The notes beneath the pieces are model-generated. The model saw nothing but the letters and a program-made list of their open reading frames with translations. It ran no database searches and was not told the DNA's origin. From Bacillota bacterium (lineage in GTDB: Bacteria; Bacillota; Clostridia; Christensenellales; SZUA-584), in assembly GCA_023460085.1 (NCBI GenBank), contig JAEWRI010000036.1, positions 124,001 through 188,000 of the forward strand: a DNA stretch of 64,000 nt, given 5' to 3'. Of the stretch, positions 7,253 through 14,441 are shown piece after piece; the stretch's first letter is position 1; the number at the start of each line of letters is the position of its first letter. The translations under genes and the position numbers were made by a program.

Positions 7253-8284
7253 TTAGTTGGCGGCGGGCGATTCTGCGGCATCCTCCGCGCCGTCCCGCGC
7301 CACCGCGCGCTGAAGCGTGCCCTCGTGCCACGCGACGAAATCCCGCATGGTTTCCTTCAGCGGCCTCGCGCGGTAGCCCAGCTGCTTCTGCGCCTTTCCG
7401 CTGCTTACGTTCACGTTGGCGCACAGCAAATCCAGCGTCTGCCTCGTGAAAATGGGTGGCTTGCCCGATATCCGCCCCCACGCAGACAGCAGTACCGCGC
7501 CGATCCGCACAAGCGGTATGGGAAACACCGTCAGTTTCGCCGGGCTGCCCGAGCTCTGCTTCACCGCGGCAATGATATCGCCTATTTTCGCGTAGCTTCC
7601 CGCCAGCAAATAGCCCTGGCCCTTTTCGCCATACTGCCACGCGCGGTATATGCCGTCCGCCACATCGCGCACATCCACAAAGTCGAAGCCGCCATTGAAG
7701 CACGGTATCCGGCCATCCATGCCGATGCACTTGCCCAGCATGCCACCCGCCAGCGATCCGCGGCAGTCGTACGGCCCGATGACCGCGGTAGGGTACACGA
7801 TCACAACGTCCAGCCCCTTCTGGAACGCGTTGAGCGCCTCCACCGTGCCCATCATCTTGGAACGGCCGTAGTCGTTGTGCATGGTTCCCGGCTCCAGCGC
7901 CAGCGTCTCGTCAATTTCACCGCCGCACTTTGTCTTCAGCGCCTCTACGCTGGACACGTACACGGCCCTGCGAACGCCATGCTTCAGGCACGCGTTAAAT
8001 ACGTTGCGCGTACCCAGCGCGTTTACCTCGCCCAGCTGCGCCTTGTAGCCCGAGGCCACCTGTATCATGCCCGCAAGGTGGAATACGTCGCTGCAGCCCT
8101 TCACCGCTTCGGATACCGCCTCCGCGTCGCGGATGTCCGCGCGCACCACTTCCTGCACATACGGCTCCAGAAACTTCACGTCGCTCTTGTACACGAGCAG
8201 CCGGATGTCCCGGTGCCCTTTCTCATGCAGCAGGCGCACCAGCACATTGCCGATGTGTCCGCTGGCTCCGGTTACCAGTATCAT
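7253..8284 (-). CDS. NAD-dependent epimerase/dehydratase (extended SDR), paralog 2
   Basis: A 343-residue paralog of the gene at 6128. It shares MILVTGASGHIGNVLVRLLHEKG, the FHLAGMIQV segment, SSVEALK, YGRSK (catalytic YxxxK), FVDVRDVADGIYRAW and the C-terminal KAQKQLGYRARPL. The start is the ATG with AGGGG about 10 bases upstream; the frame stays open for 29 codons further without support. The pair is probably co-transcribed. Substrate unknown; a nucleotide-sugar or ketone substrate is possible. Confidence 0.8.
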   Translation of the reverse strand: MILVTGASGHIGNVLVRLLHEKGHRDIRLLVYKSDVKFLEPYVQEVVRADIRDAEAVSEAVKGCSDVFHLAGMIQVASGYKAQLGEVNALGTRNVFNACLKHGVRRAVYVSSVEALKTKCGGEIDETLALEPGTMHNDYGRSKMMGTVEALNAFQKGLDVVIVYPTAVIGPYDCRGSLAGGMLGKCIGMDGRIPCFNGGFDFVDVRDVADGIYRAWQYGEKGQGYLLAGSYAKIGDIIAAVKQSSGSPAKLTVFPIPLVRIGAVLLSAWGRISGKPPIFTRQTLDLLCANVNVSSGKAQKQLGYRARPLKETMRDFVAWHEGTLQRAVARDGAEDAAESPAAN

Positions 8285-8400
8285 ACCCACAAATCCCCTG
8301 ACAATAAAATATGATTGCGCCGGAAGCAGTTCCGGCATCTGTATCATATACCAAGCGGAGGCGCAAATCAACCGCGGTCAGCGCCGCGCCCCGCGCACGC

Positions 8401-8425
8401 AAAAGGCCAGGAAGATCCGGGCCTC
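8401..8425. terminator. Hairpin left of repeat copy 2
   Basis: AGGCCaGGA and TCCgGGCCT form a stem around AGA. It closely matches the hairpin at 8592-8614 and is the left member of a flanking pair. It lacks a T run, so it is probably a relic. Confidence 0.55.
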
Positions 8426-8428
8426 AGA

Positions 8429-8589
8429 CTGCTGACCAAAGGTATCTCCTGGAGGCTCTGCCTCCAAGCCACCGCTTAAGGGATACATCCCTTAAGAATC
8501 CCATCATCCATGTGTCTTTTCCTTCTTTTCTTCAAGAAAAGAAGCAGGTGCGCGAGGGCAGCGCCCTCGCGAAAGGTTTGTCACCAAGC
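8429..8589 (+). repeat. Hairpin-rich dispersed repeat, copy 2
   Basis: Same order of stems and orientation as copy 1, but it lacks the central GGGAGATGCC/GGCATTTCCC stem (about 25 bases missing). Its pyrimidine-purine stem is intact. It is flanked on both sides by the same local hairpin (8401-8425 and 8592-8614). Together with the flanks it accounts for the 348-base gap between 8284 and 8633; no gene is seen there. Confidence 0.85.
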
Positions 8590-8591
8590 AA

Positions 8592-8616
8592 AAAGGCCCG
8601 GAAGATCCGGGCCTCT
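8592..8616 (-). terminator. Terminator hairpin of the APQ-repeat gene operon
   Basis: AGGCCCGGA pairs with TCCGGGCCT around AGA. On the minus strand the stem is followed by TTTTTGC. It lies 17 bases beyond the stop of the gene at 8633. Confidence 0.7.
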
Positions 8617-8632
8617 CGGTCAATCGTTTCGG

Positions 8633-9703
8633 TTACGCGTCTTCGCCGGGCTTTTCCTCCGGGAAGGGCAGTCCGGCGTCCGCGGCAGGCGCTGCCTGAA
8701 CGGGATCGGCCTGAACCGGCTCCGCCTCCGGCATGGGAGCGGGCGCGGGGCTCTCCGGCGGCGCATACTGCGGCGCAGCCTCCGGCACGGTTTGCGGTAC
8801 GTACTGCGGCGCGTACTGCGGCGCGTACTGCGGCGCGGTTTGCGGGGCATACTGCGGTGCGGTTTGCGGGGCATACTGCGGCGCATATTGCGGCGCGGTT
8901 TGCGGGGCATACTGCGGCGCGGTTTGCGGGGCATACTGCGGTGCATATTGCGGCGCGTACTGCGGCGCACCCTGCGGCGCGTACTGCGGTGCATATTGCG
9001 GCGCACCCTGCGGCGCACCCTGCGGCGCACCCTGCGGTGCATACTGCGGCGAATACTGCGGCGAATATTGCGGCGCGCCATACTGCGGTGCGTGCTTCTG
9101 AGATTTCTGCGGCGGCGGGGTACGCTGCGGCTTGGGCGCACGCGCCTTCTCCGTCGCCGGTCTGGGTGCGGGCGCGGGGATAAACACCGCGATGCCGCCC
9201 AGTGCCAACACCACCGAAGCGATAAACATCGGCACCAGCGTGTCGGTATAGATGGCCGCCAGCAGCAGGAAGAACGCGCCGACCAGCAGCAGCACACCAC
9301 CCGCGGTGGGCGCTTTCTTGACGATCATCGTCCCGACGAGTGACAATACGGCCAGCACGATGGCTGCAGCGACGACGATCATGGAAATCATCGCGCCAAC
9401 CCCTATCTTATACAGGTAGCGGGCCGCGTCGACGTAAACATCCTCGTCCTCATTAAGCTTCTCGGCGGTCTGCGCGGCGATATCCTTAAGGCCGCTTTCG
9501 CTGTAATCCGTCCAGTTCTGTTCGCCCATTTCGATGGCGATGGCGTTGATGGCGAGTGCGTGCTCGCTCTTGATGTCCTTATCCTCGATGTCCGCGAGAA
9601 CGCCGTCCGCCAGCTTCAGCGGTACGCTGAGTATCATCATCATCGAGAACACGAGCGCCAGTATGCTTCCGGCATAGCCCAGCACAAACGCAAGCTTTTT
9701 CAT
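8633..9703 (-). CDS. Four-helix membrane protein with long APQ-rich tail
   Basis: Function not recognised. The 356-residue protein has a first membrane helix at about 5-30, a charged mainly helical segment at about 32-98 (outside the membrane), three more helices at about 100-178, then a tail. Residues about 205-330 are tandem APQY, APQG and APQT units, encoded by repeats of a 12-base unit. The tail ends acidic (PEEKPGEDA). It overlaps the upstream gene by 4 bases (ATGA). The two upstream genes encode smaller proteins of related layout. With helix topology counted, the repeat tail should be cytoplasmic or cell-wall facing; I cannot decide which. Confidence 0.7.
   Translation of the reverse strand: MKKLAFVLGYAGSILALVFSMMMILSVPLKLADGVLADIEDKDIKSEHALAINAIAIEMGEQNWTDYSESGLKDIAAQTAEKLNEDEDVYVDAARYLYKIGVGAMISMIVVAAAIVLAVLSLVGTMIVKKAPTAGGVLLLVGAFFLLLAAIYTDTLVPMFIASVVLALGGIAVFIPAPAPRPATEKARAPKPQRTPPPQKSQKHAPQYGAPQYSPQYSPQYAPQGAPQGAPQGAPQYAPQYAPQGAPQYAPQYAPQYAPQTAPQYAPQTAPQYAPQYAPQTAPQYAPQTAPQYAPQYAPQYVPQTVPEAAPQYAPPESPAPAPMPEAEPVQADPVQAAPAADAGLPFPEEKPGEDA
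8765..9090. repeat. Coding minisatellite (APQ repeat)
   Basis: About 27 imperfect copies of a 12-base unit of the form TACTGCGGCGCA on the plus strand, each coding one APQ(Y/T/G) unit on the minus strand. Third-base variation between units suggests an old but still recombination-prone array. Confidence 0.85.
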
Positions 9704-10293
9704 TGCACTGCCTCCTTTGCCGGTTCCGCGGCCTTGGGACGCGCTATCTGCAGCAGCCCTCCGACGAGCAGCAGCAGCGACGCCAGCGCCATGGGCAGTA
9801 TGGAGCTTACCAGCAAGCTGAATATGAGCAGCAGCCCGGCTGAAGCCAGCACCATCACGCCGCCCGCGACGCGCGCTATCTTCGCAATCGCAGCGCCCGC
9901 CATGGCGATCACCGCGGCAATGATGGACGCAATCGCGCAGACGCGCAGCCTCGGAATAAAGTCGTCCACGTCATTATAGAGCTTGGCAAGATCGTCAAAC
10001 GCCTTCACATCGTACTCGTCGCCAATCTTGCGCAGCTCCTGCGAGTCCAGCTTCTGGAACACCTTTGCCATTCCCGATACGGAATCGTCCAGATCTCCTT
10101 CCCAGAACATTGGCACATCGTTGTAATGCCCGATATCCTCCACGATGGTCAGCAGGTCGTCCCCGTTCTCCGCGGCGAACTCGGCAGCATCGCTGCCCGC
10201 AAAAAAGTACAGCCCGCTCACGGGGAGAAGCACGGAGAACAGTATGGCCAGTACTCCGCCAATCAGGCTGAACACAAAGCCTGCTTTGTTCAC
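9700..10293 (-). CDS. Four-helix membrane protein, operon member
   Basis: Function not recognised; the layout resembles small DUF4064-like membrane proteins. It has 197 residues: a helix at about 5-30, an acidic soluble loop at about 33-115 rich in Asp and Glu, then three helices at about 117-185 and a short tail. The arrangement matches the first 180 residues of the next gene, suggesting the two are diverged duplicates. It overlaps both neighbours by 4 bases, so translation of the three genes is coupled. Confidence 0.7.
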   Translation of the reverse strand: MNKAGFVFSLIGGVLAILFSVLLPVSGLYFFAGSDAAEFAAENGDDLLTIVEDIGHYNDVPMFWEGDLDDSVSGMAKVFQKLDSQELRKIGDEYDVKAFDDLAKLYNDVDDFIPRLRVCAIASIIAAVIAMAGAAIAKIARVAGGVMVLASAGLLLIFSLLVSSILPMALASLLLLVGGLLQIARPKAAEPAKEAVQ

Positions 10294-10622
10294 GGCATTC
10301 CCTCCTTATGTATGGGTTCCCGCACGGGAGCGAGCGCCAGCGTTGCACTGATGACCAGCAGCACCGCCGACAGCGACTGCCACGGGAAACCAAAATATGT
10401 GACGGCAATCATACCGATCGCCATTGCCACCGAACCGACCACATGGTGTCTGGGAACGAGAAGGGCGCCAACGATGCCCAGCACCCCGGCGCACGCGCAG
10501 AGAAGCACCGACAGCTTGTCCGGCTGCCGGGCATACGGAAGCAGCTGAAACCATGTGAGCGCAGCAACAGCCACGCCCGCAGCGCCTCCGCATACGCCGA
10601 AAATAAGTTCCGTTTTTCTCAT
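10290..10622 (-). CDS. Small four-helix membrane protein, first gene of operon
   Basis: Function not recognised. The 110-residue protein is almost entirely hydrophobic, with helices at about 5-25, 36-56, 60-78 and 82-98. It overlaps the next gene by 4 bases (ATGA). It lacks the large loop found in its two operon partners, so it may be a membrane partner subunit. Confidence 0.65.
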   Translation of the reverse strand: MRKTELIFGVCGGAAGVAVAALTWFQLLPYARQPDKLSVLLCACAGVLGIVGALLVPRHHVVGSVAMAIGMIAVTYFGFPWQSLSAVLLVISATLALAPVREPIHKEGMP

Positions 10623-10709
10623 GGGCTGCTCCGTTTTCCTTTTCTTTCAAGCGTATTATACACTACCCCGCGCGCAATAGCAACGCGCCAAACGTTAAAT
10701 TCCCCTCCC

Positions 10710-10961
10710 TCACCCCTGTGCTTTATACTTCATCTTCGTGGCGTTCCCGCCGCGGATGTGCCGCTCGTCCTTGTTCTTCTGCAGCACCCGGGCCACCATT
10801 TTGGCCGTCGCGGGCGAGATGGCCACGAGGCGCTCGGTCAAATCCTTGTGCACCGTCGATTTGCTCGTCCCGAAAGTCTTCGCGGCCTGTCTTACCGTCG
10901 CGCCTTCCTCCAGCACGTAGTCCGCAATGCGGCGCACCCTGTCCTCAATATAGTCCTTCAT
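10710..10961 (-). CDS. spoIIID: Stage III sporulation protein D
   Basis: A mother-cell transcription factor that modulates sigma-E and sigma-K genes. The 83-residue protein matches the family end to end: KDYIEDRVRRIADYVLE, the helix-turn-helix TVRQAAKTFGTSKSTVHKDL, TERL, and the C-terminal RHIRGGNATKMKYK basic tail. The start is the ATG reading MKDYIEDR, with AGGGGGC 5 bases upstream. This RBS lies inside a 15-bp hairpin that ends in TTTTT. It indicates the organism forms, or descends from, endospore formers. Confidence 0.96.
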   Translation of the reverse strand: MKDYIEDRVRRIADYVLEEGATVRQAAKTFGTSKSTVHKDLTERLVAISPATAKMVARVLQKNKDERHIRGGNATKMKYKAQG

Positions 10962-11012
10962 AAAAAGCCCCCTTCTCACGTTTGCTTCATGTTTATGTGA
11001 GAAAGGGGGCTT
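10962..11012 (-). terminator. Hairpin overlapping the spoIIID ribosome binding site
   Basis: Arms at 10997-11012 and 10965-10979 pair over 15 bp with one bulged A and a 17-base loop. On the minus strand the stem ends in TTTTT directly before the spoIIID ATG. It has the form of an intrinsic terminator for the flavoenzyme gene upstream, but its 3' arm contains the spoIIID Shine-Dalgarno sequence. Confidence 0.75.
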
Positions 11013-11048
11013 GTATGATTTTCGGGCGCGGGAGGATACGCGCCCCGG

Positions 11049-13148
11049 TCAGTCGTTTTCCAGCGGCAGACGGCCCGTCAGCACGCCGTTGGCGTTCATG
11101 AACATGCCCTCGTCCACCACGAGCCCCGCGTTGGCGCCATCGGTCATCGCACCGCGCACGTTGCGCACCGCCCGGCTGTCGCCCATGTTCACCACATTCA
11201 GTCCCTGCGCCTTCAGCGTTTCAAACAGCCGCGCGTTGGGCTGCGTCTTGCAGAACACCACGGTATCGCATGGTATCGAAAACCGCTCCATGTCCTTATT
11301 GATGCACAGCGCCTCTCCGTCCCGGATCTCGAGTATGGTGGACTGCATAAACACATCCACCGGATGCTTGAAGGGGATGCCCTCCAGTCCGCGCCCGTTC
11401 ATCAGCGCGAAGCGGCGTTTCAGCACCTCCTTGTGAATGGGCTCCAGCTCCGGCCCGAACTCCTTGTTTTCGGTGACGATGGAGAGCTTTCTGCCCTTCA
11501 TGCCCAGCATCTCGGCGGTATCGGCGGCGGCGTAGTGGTCGCCCCAGAGCACCACGTTCTGCCCCACCTCGGCACCCTTGGGCTTGCCCTCCTCAGGCCA
11601 GTACTCGCAGCCCTTGGACGAGCAGACGAGCACGTCCTCGAATTTCACGCCCTTTTCCTTGCCCGGCACATCGGGAATTACCGTCTCCGCGCCGGTGCCG
11701 CACAACACCGCGTCGAAGCCCTTCAGCAGCTCTGGCGTAGCCTCGGTGCGCAGCTTCACCGTGACGCCCAGCAGTTCTATCTGTCGGCGCAGCCAGTTTA
11801 GATACCAGCGCATCTTGCTCTTGGGCGGCACGACGCAGCAGCAGCGGAGTATTCCGCCCAGCTCGTTTTCCTTCTCCAAAATGGTGCATTGATGTCCACG
11901 CTCCGCGGCGATGCGCGCGGCCTCCATGCCCGCGACGCCTCCGCCCACGATGGCGATATTGAGCGAGGCCGCGCACTTGCCCATATGCAGGAAGCGCATG
12001 TCGCCCACGGCGGGGTTGATGGCGCAGCGCATCTCGCGCTTGATCATCAGCGATTCCTTCCAGCAGCCGATGAGGCAGCTGATGCACTTGCGGATGTCCG
12101 CGTCGCGCTCCTCCTTCGCCTTCTGTGCCCAGTACGGGTCAGCGATCAATTGGCGCGAAAGGCCGACGAGGTCGGTCTTGCCGTCGCGGATGATCTCGTC
12201 GCAGTACTTGGGATCGCGCAGCGTATGGCTGGTGATCACGGGGATGCCGACGGCTTCCTTCACCGCCGCGGCGGCATAGGTGTTCCAGCCTTCCTTGTAG
12301 TACATGGGGTCCATCACCGCCTCGGACGCCTCGAACGTGCCCGCGCTGATGTCCAGCGCCGCCACCCCGGCCTCCTCCAGCGTTTTGGCAATGCGCAGCG
12401 ATTCCTCCAGCGTGCGGTGGCCCGGCATCCACTCCTCCGCGGAATAGCGGAACAGTATGGGAAAGTCCCTGCCGCACTTCTTCTGTATGCCCTTGATGAT
12501 CTCCAGCGGAAAGCGCATGCGGTTCTCATAGCTGCCGCCGAAGCGGTCGATGCGCGTATTGGTGACGGTGCTCATAAACTGGGCGATCATGTAGCCATGC
12601 GCGGCATGCAGCTCCACCGCGTCGAAGCCCGCCTGCTGCACGCGCCATGCGCCCTCGGAATACTTTTCGATGAGGTCGTAGATTTCCTCCACCTCCATGG
12701 CGCGCGATATCTTGCCTTTCGCCTCGCCCTCGGCATAGATAACCTCGTGCCCGGTGCTGCCCGGGATGTTGGTGACGATGTCCGAGCACGATATCTGGCA
12801 CTTCTTCGGGAAGCACGCCTGCCTGCCGGGATGCTGTATCTGCACAGCGCACTTCGCGCCCTGCCGGTGGATGCCCTCCGCCAGCCGCGCAAGACCGGGG
12901 ATGAAGTAGTCCTGATCGACGGACAGCGCCGTGATGGAGCAGCGCCCCGTCTCCATATCCGGAGAGGACGCTCCGACAATGACGAAGCCCGTGCCTCCCT
13001 TCGCCACCTCCTCGTAGTACGCGACGACGCGCTCGTTGACCTCGCCCGTGGCCGTGCCGGAGCAGATGTCCGTAGGCGCGTGCACGACGCGGTTGGGCAG
13101 CTCCATGCTGCCGATTTTGATGGGACGGAACAGATTGGCATACATCAT
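11049..13148 (-). CDS. Old Yellow Enzyme-family Fe-S flavoenzyme (2,4-dienoyl-CoA reductase/enoate reductase type)
   Basis: A 699-residue NADH-dependent reductase. Residues 1 to about 340 form the FMN TIM barrel (LFRPIKIGSMELPNRVVHAP; HAAHGYMIAQFMS with the active-site His). CISCLIGCW plus a later Cys at about 370 give the CX2CX3CX12C 4Fe-4S ligands. IAIVGGGVAGMEAARIAAERG begins the C-terminal FAD/NAD-binding part. It reduces activated C=C bonds, perhaps of enoates or bile-acid or aromatic intermediates; substrate unknown. RBS GGAGAGCTGC precedes two consecutive ATG codons. A strong promoter lies at 13221-13249. LysR and adhE follow upstream. Confidence 0.88.
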   Translation of the reverse strand: MMYANLFRPIKIGSMELPNRVVHAPTDICSGTATGEVNERVVAYYEEVAKGGTGFVIVGASSPDMETGRCSITALSVDQDYFIPGLARLAEGIHRQGAKCAVQIQHPGRQACFPKKCQISCSDIVTNIPGSTGHEVIYAEGEAKGKISRAMEVEEIYDLIEKYSEGAWRVQQAGFDAVELHAAHGYMIAQFMSTVTNTRIDRFGGSYENRMRFPLEIIKGIQKKCGRDFPILFRYSAEEWMPGHRTLEESLRIAKTLEEAGVAALDISAGTFEASEAVMDPMYYKEGWNTYAAAAVKEAVGIPVITSHTLRDPKYCDEIIRDGKTDLVGLSRQLIADPYWAQKAKEERDADIRKCISCLIGCWKESLMIKREMRCAINPAVGDMRFLHMGKCAASLNIAIVGGGVAGMEAARIAAERGHQCTILEKENELGGILRCCCVVPPKSKMRWYLNWLRRQIELLGVTVKLRTEATPELLKGFDAVLCGTGAETVIPDVPGKEKGVKFEDVLVCSSKGCEYWPEEGKPKGAEVGQNVVLWGDHYAAADTAEMLGMKGRKLSIVTENKEFGPELEPIHKEVLKRRFALMNGRGLEGIPFKHPVDVFMQSTILEIRDGEALCINKDMERFSIPCDTVVFCKTQPNARLFETLKAQGLNVVNMGDSRAVRNVRGAMTDGANAGLVVDEGMFMNANGVLTGRLPLEND

Positions 13149-13220
13149 TGCAGCTCTCCTTTATGGTGTTGTGGGATATGCGAAACGTGATTTGATACTT
13201 AATTAAAGTCTTTTGCTTAT

Positions 13221-13249
13221 AGTTTACCATTCTTTTTTAACTATGTCAA
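13221..13249 (-). promoter_or_regulatory. Promoter of the Old Yellow Enzyme gene
   Basis: Minus strand TTGACA (13244-13249), 17-base spacer, TAAACT (13221-13226). An A/T-rich leader of about 65 bases follows before the ATG. Confidence 0.75.
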
Positions 13250-13334
13250 AGCATACCCGAGCCAGAACGCGGATTTTCTTCAATTAAAAAAGCCCCCGCA
13301 CCGTTTAGGAGCAGAAGGCCCGCGCACCGCCGCG

Positions 13335-14321
13335 TCAGAACAGTATGGGGTTGCGCGCCATCTCCTCGTCCGCGGGCAGCACCGCCTTTTTCTTGTTGGT
13401 CAGCAGATAGATGAGTTCCCTCGTCGCGGCGGAGAGCGGCACCACCTTCAGCGTGATGAGCCCGATACCGCGCGCGGGAATCTCCTCCTCCAGCGGCACT
13501 GCGCTGAGCAGCCCGCTTTCAAATTCCACCGGGAAGAATTCGCGCACGATGCACGCCACGCCGAGGTTGATGAGCGCGAACTGCGCGAGCAGCTCAAAGT
13601 TGCCCAGCTCGAAGTCCGGCTCCAGCCGCACGCCGCGCGACAGCAGAAAGTCCTCCACATACCGGCGCGAGTTGCTGCCCTTCTCTATCAGCATCACGGG
13701 ATAATGCTCCAGCTCCTTGAGCGCGATGGGCTCCTCTGCAAGGTGGTGATACTTGCCGCCCACCGCGAAGCAGTCGTGGATTTCCATCACCTGCGTAATG
13801 CGCAGCGCGTCGTCCTCGATGGGCAGGTTGACGATGCCTACGTCTATCTGCCCGCGCTTGAGCATCTCGATAATCTGATGCGACTTCTGATTCGTGATAT
13901 GGATGGCGATGCCCGGATGGTCGGTGTTGTACCGTTTGAGGTAGGGGATGAGGTAGAGCTTGCAGATGCTGTCGCCCACGCCGATGGAAATGCTGCCGCT
14001 CTCCAGCGCTTTCATCTGCGATATCATGCGCTCGCCCAGCGAGAGATAGTTGAACGCCTGCTCCACGAAGCCGAAGAGTATCTTCCCCTCGCCTGTCAGC
14101 TTTACGCCCTTCGCGGTCCGAAAGAACAGCATGCTGCCTATCTTCTCCTCCAGCTGGCGGATGGTGCGGGAAACCGCGGGCTGCGTGATGAACAGCGATT
14201 CCGCCGCCCTGGAGATGCTGCCCTCCCGCGCGACATGGTAAAAAATCTTATACGACTCCGCGCTGATGCTGAGGTTGGTCATTTCGTGTCCGCCGGAAGC
14301 TGCGTTTTTGTCCTTATCCAT
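13335..14321 (-). CDS. LysR-family transcriptional regulator
   Basis: A 328-residue regulator. The helix-turn-helix lies at about residues 20-78 (ESYKIFYHVAREGSISRAAE, LFITQPAVSRTIRQLEEKIG), followed by a LysR substrate-binding domain. The start shown has GGGAGG about 14 bases upstream; a second ATG at 14282 (MTNLSIS) is equally plausible by length but lacks an RBS. It diverges from adhE with a 120-base shared control region, so it may regulate adhE, the flavoenzyme next to it, or both. Confidence 0.85.
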   Translation of the reverse strand: MDKDKNAASGGHEMTNLSISAESYKIFYHVAREGSISRAAESLFITQPAVSRTIRQLEEKIGSMLFFRTAKGVKLTGEGKILFGFVEQAFNYLSLGERMISQMKALESGSISIGVGDSICKLYLIPYLKRYNTDHPGIAIHITNQKSHQIIEMLKRGQIDVGIVNLPIEDDALRITQVMEIHDCFAVGGKYHHLAEEPIALKELEHYPVMLIEKGSNSRRYVEDFLLSRGVRLEPDFELGNFELLAQFALINLGVACIVREFFPVEFESGLLSAVPLEEEIPARGIGLITLKVVPLSAATRELIYLLTNKKKAVLPADEEMARNPILF

Positions 14322-14356
14322 AAGGTTGGGTTATACCTCCCATGATGAATATGCAT

Positions 14357-14385
14357 TTAACTTATTCCTTAGTCCGGATTATAAT
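14357..14385 (+). promoter_or_regulatory. adhE promoter
   Basis: TTAACT (14357-14362), 17-base spacer, perfect TATAAT (14380-14385), 57 bases before the adhE ATG. Confidence 0.75.
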
Positions 14386-14388
14386 ACA

Positions 14389-14406
14389 TTGTGAAGAAAT
14401 AAACAA
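14389..14406 (+). promoter_or_regulatory. Rex-type redox operator at the adhE transcription start
   Basis: TTGTGAAGAAATAAACAA matches the Rex consensus TTGTTAAnnnnTTAACAA at 12 of 14 defined positions. It lies just after the -10, where a bound repressor would block initiation. Rex releases DNA when NADH is high, which fits control of an NADH-consuming enzyme. No rex gene is in the window. Confidence 0.65.
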
Positions 14407-14441
14407 GCAGAATTAACGGCATAAGAAAGTGAGGCACCGTT

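Noticed and set aside
8765..9090. Possible CRISPR-like array
   Set aside because: The units are directly adjacent 12-base repeats without spacers and encode a protein tail, so this is a coding minisatellite.
8733..9101. Plus-strand Cys-Gly-Ala repeat frame opposite the APQ tail
   Set aside because: Antisense of the APQ repeat codons. It lacks an RBS, and the minus-strand protein has membrane helices and an operon context.
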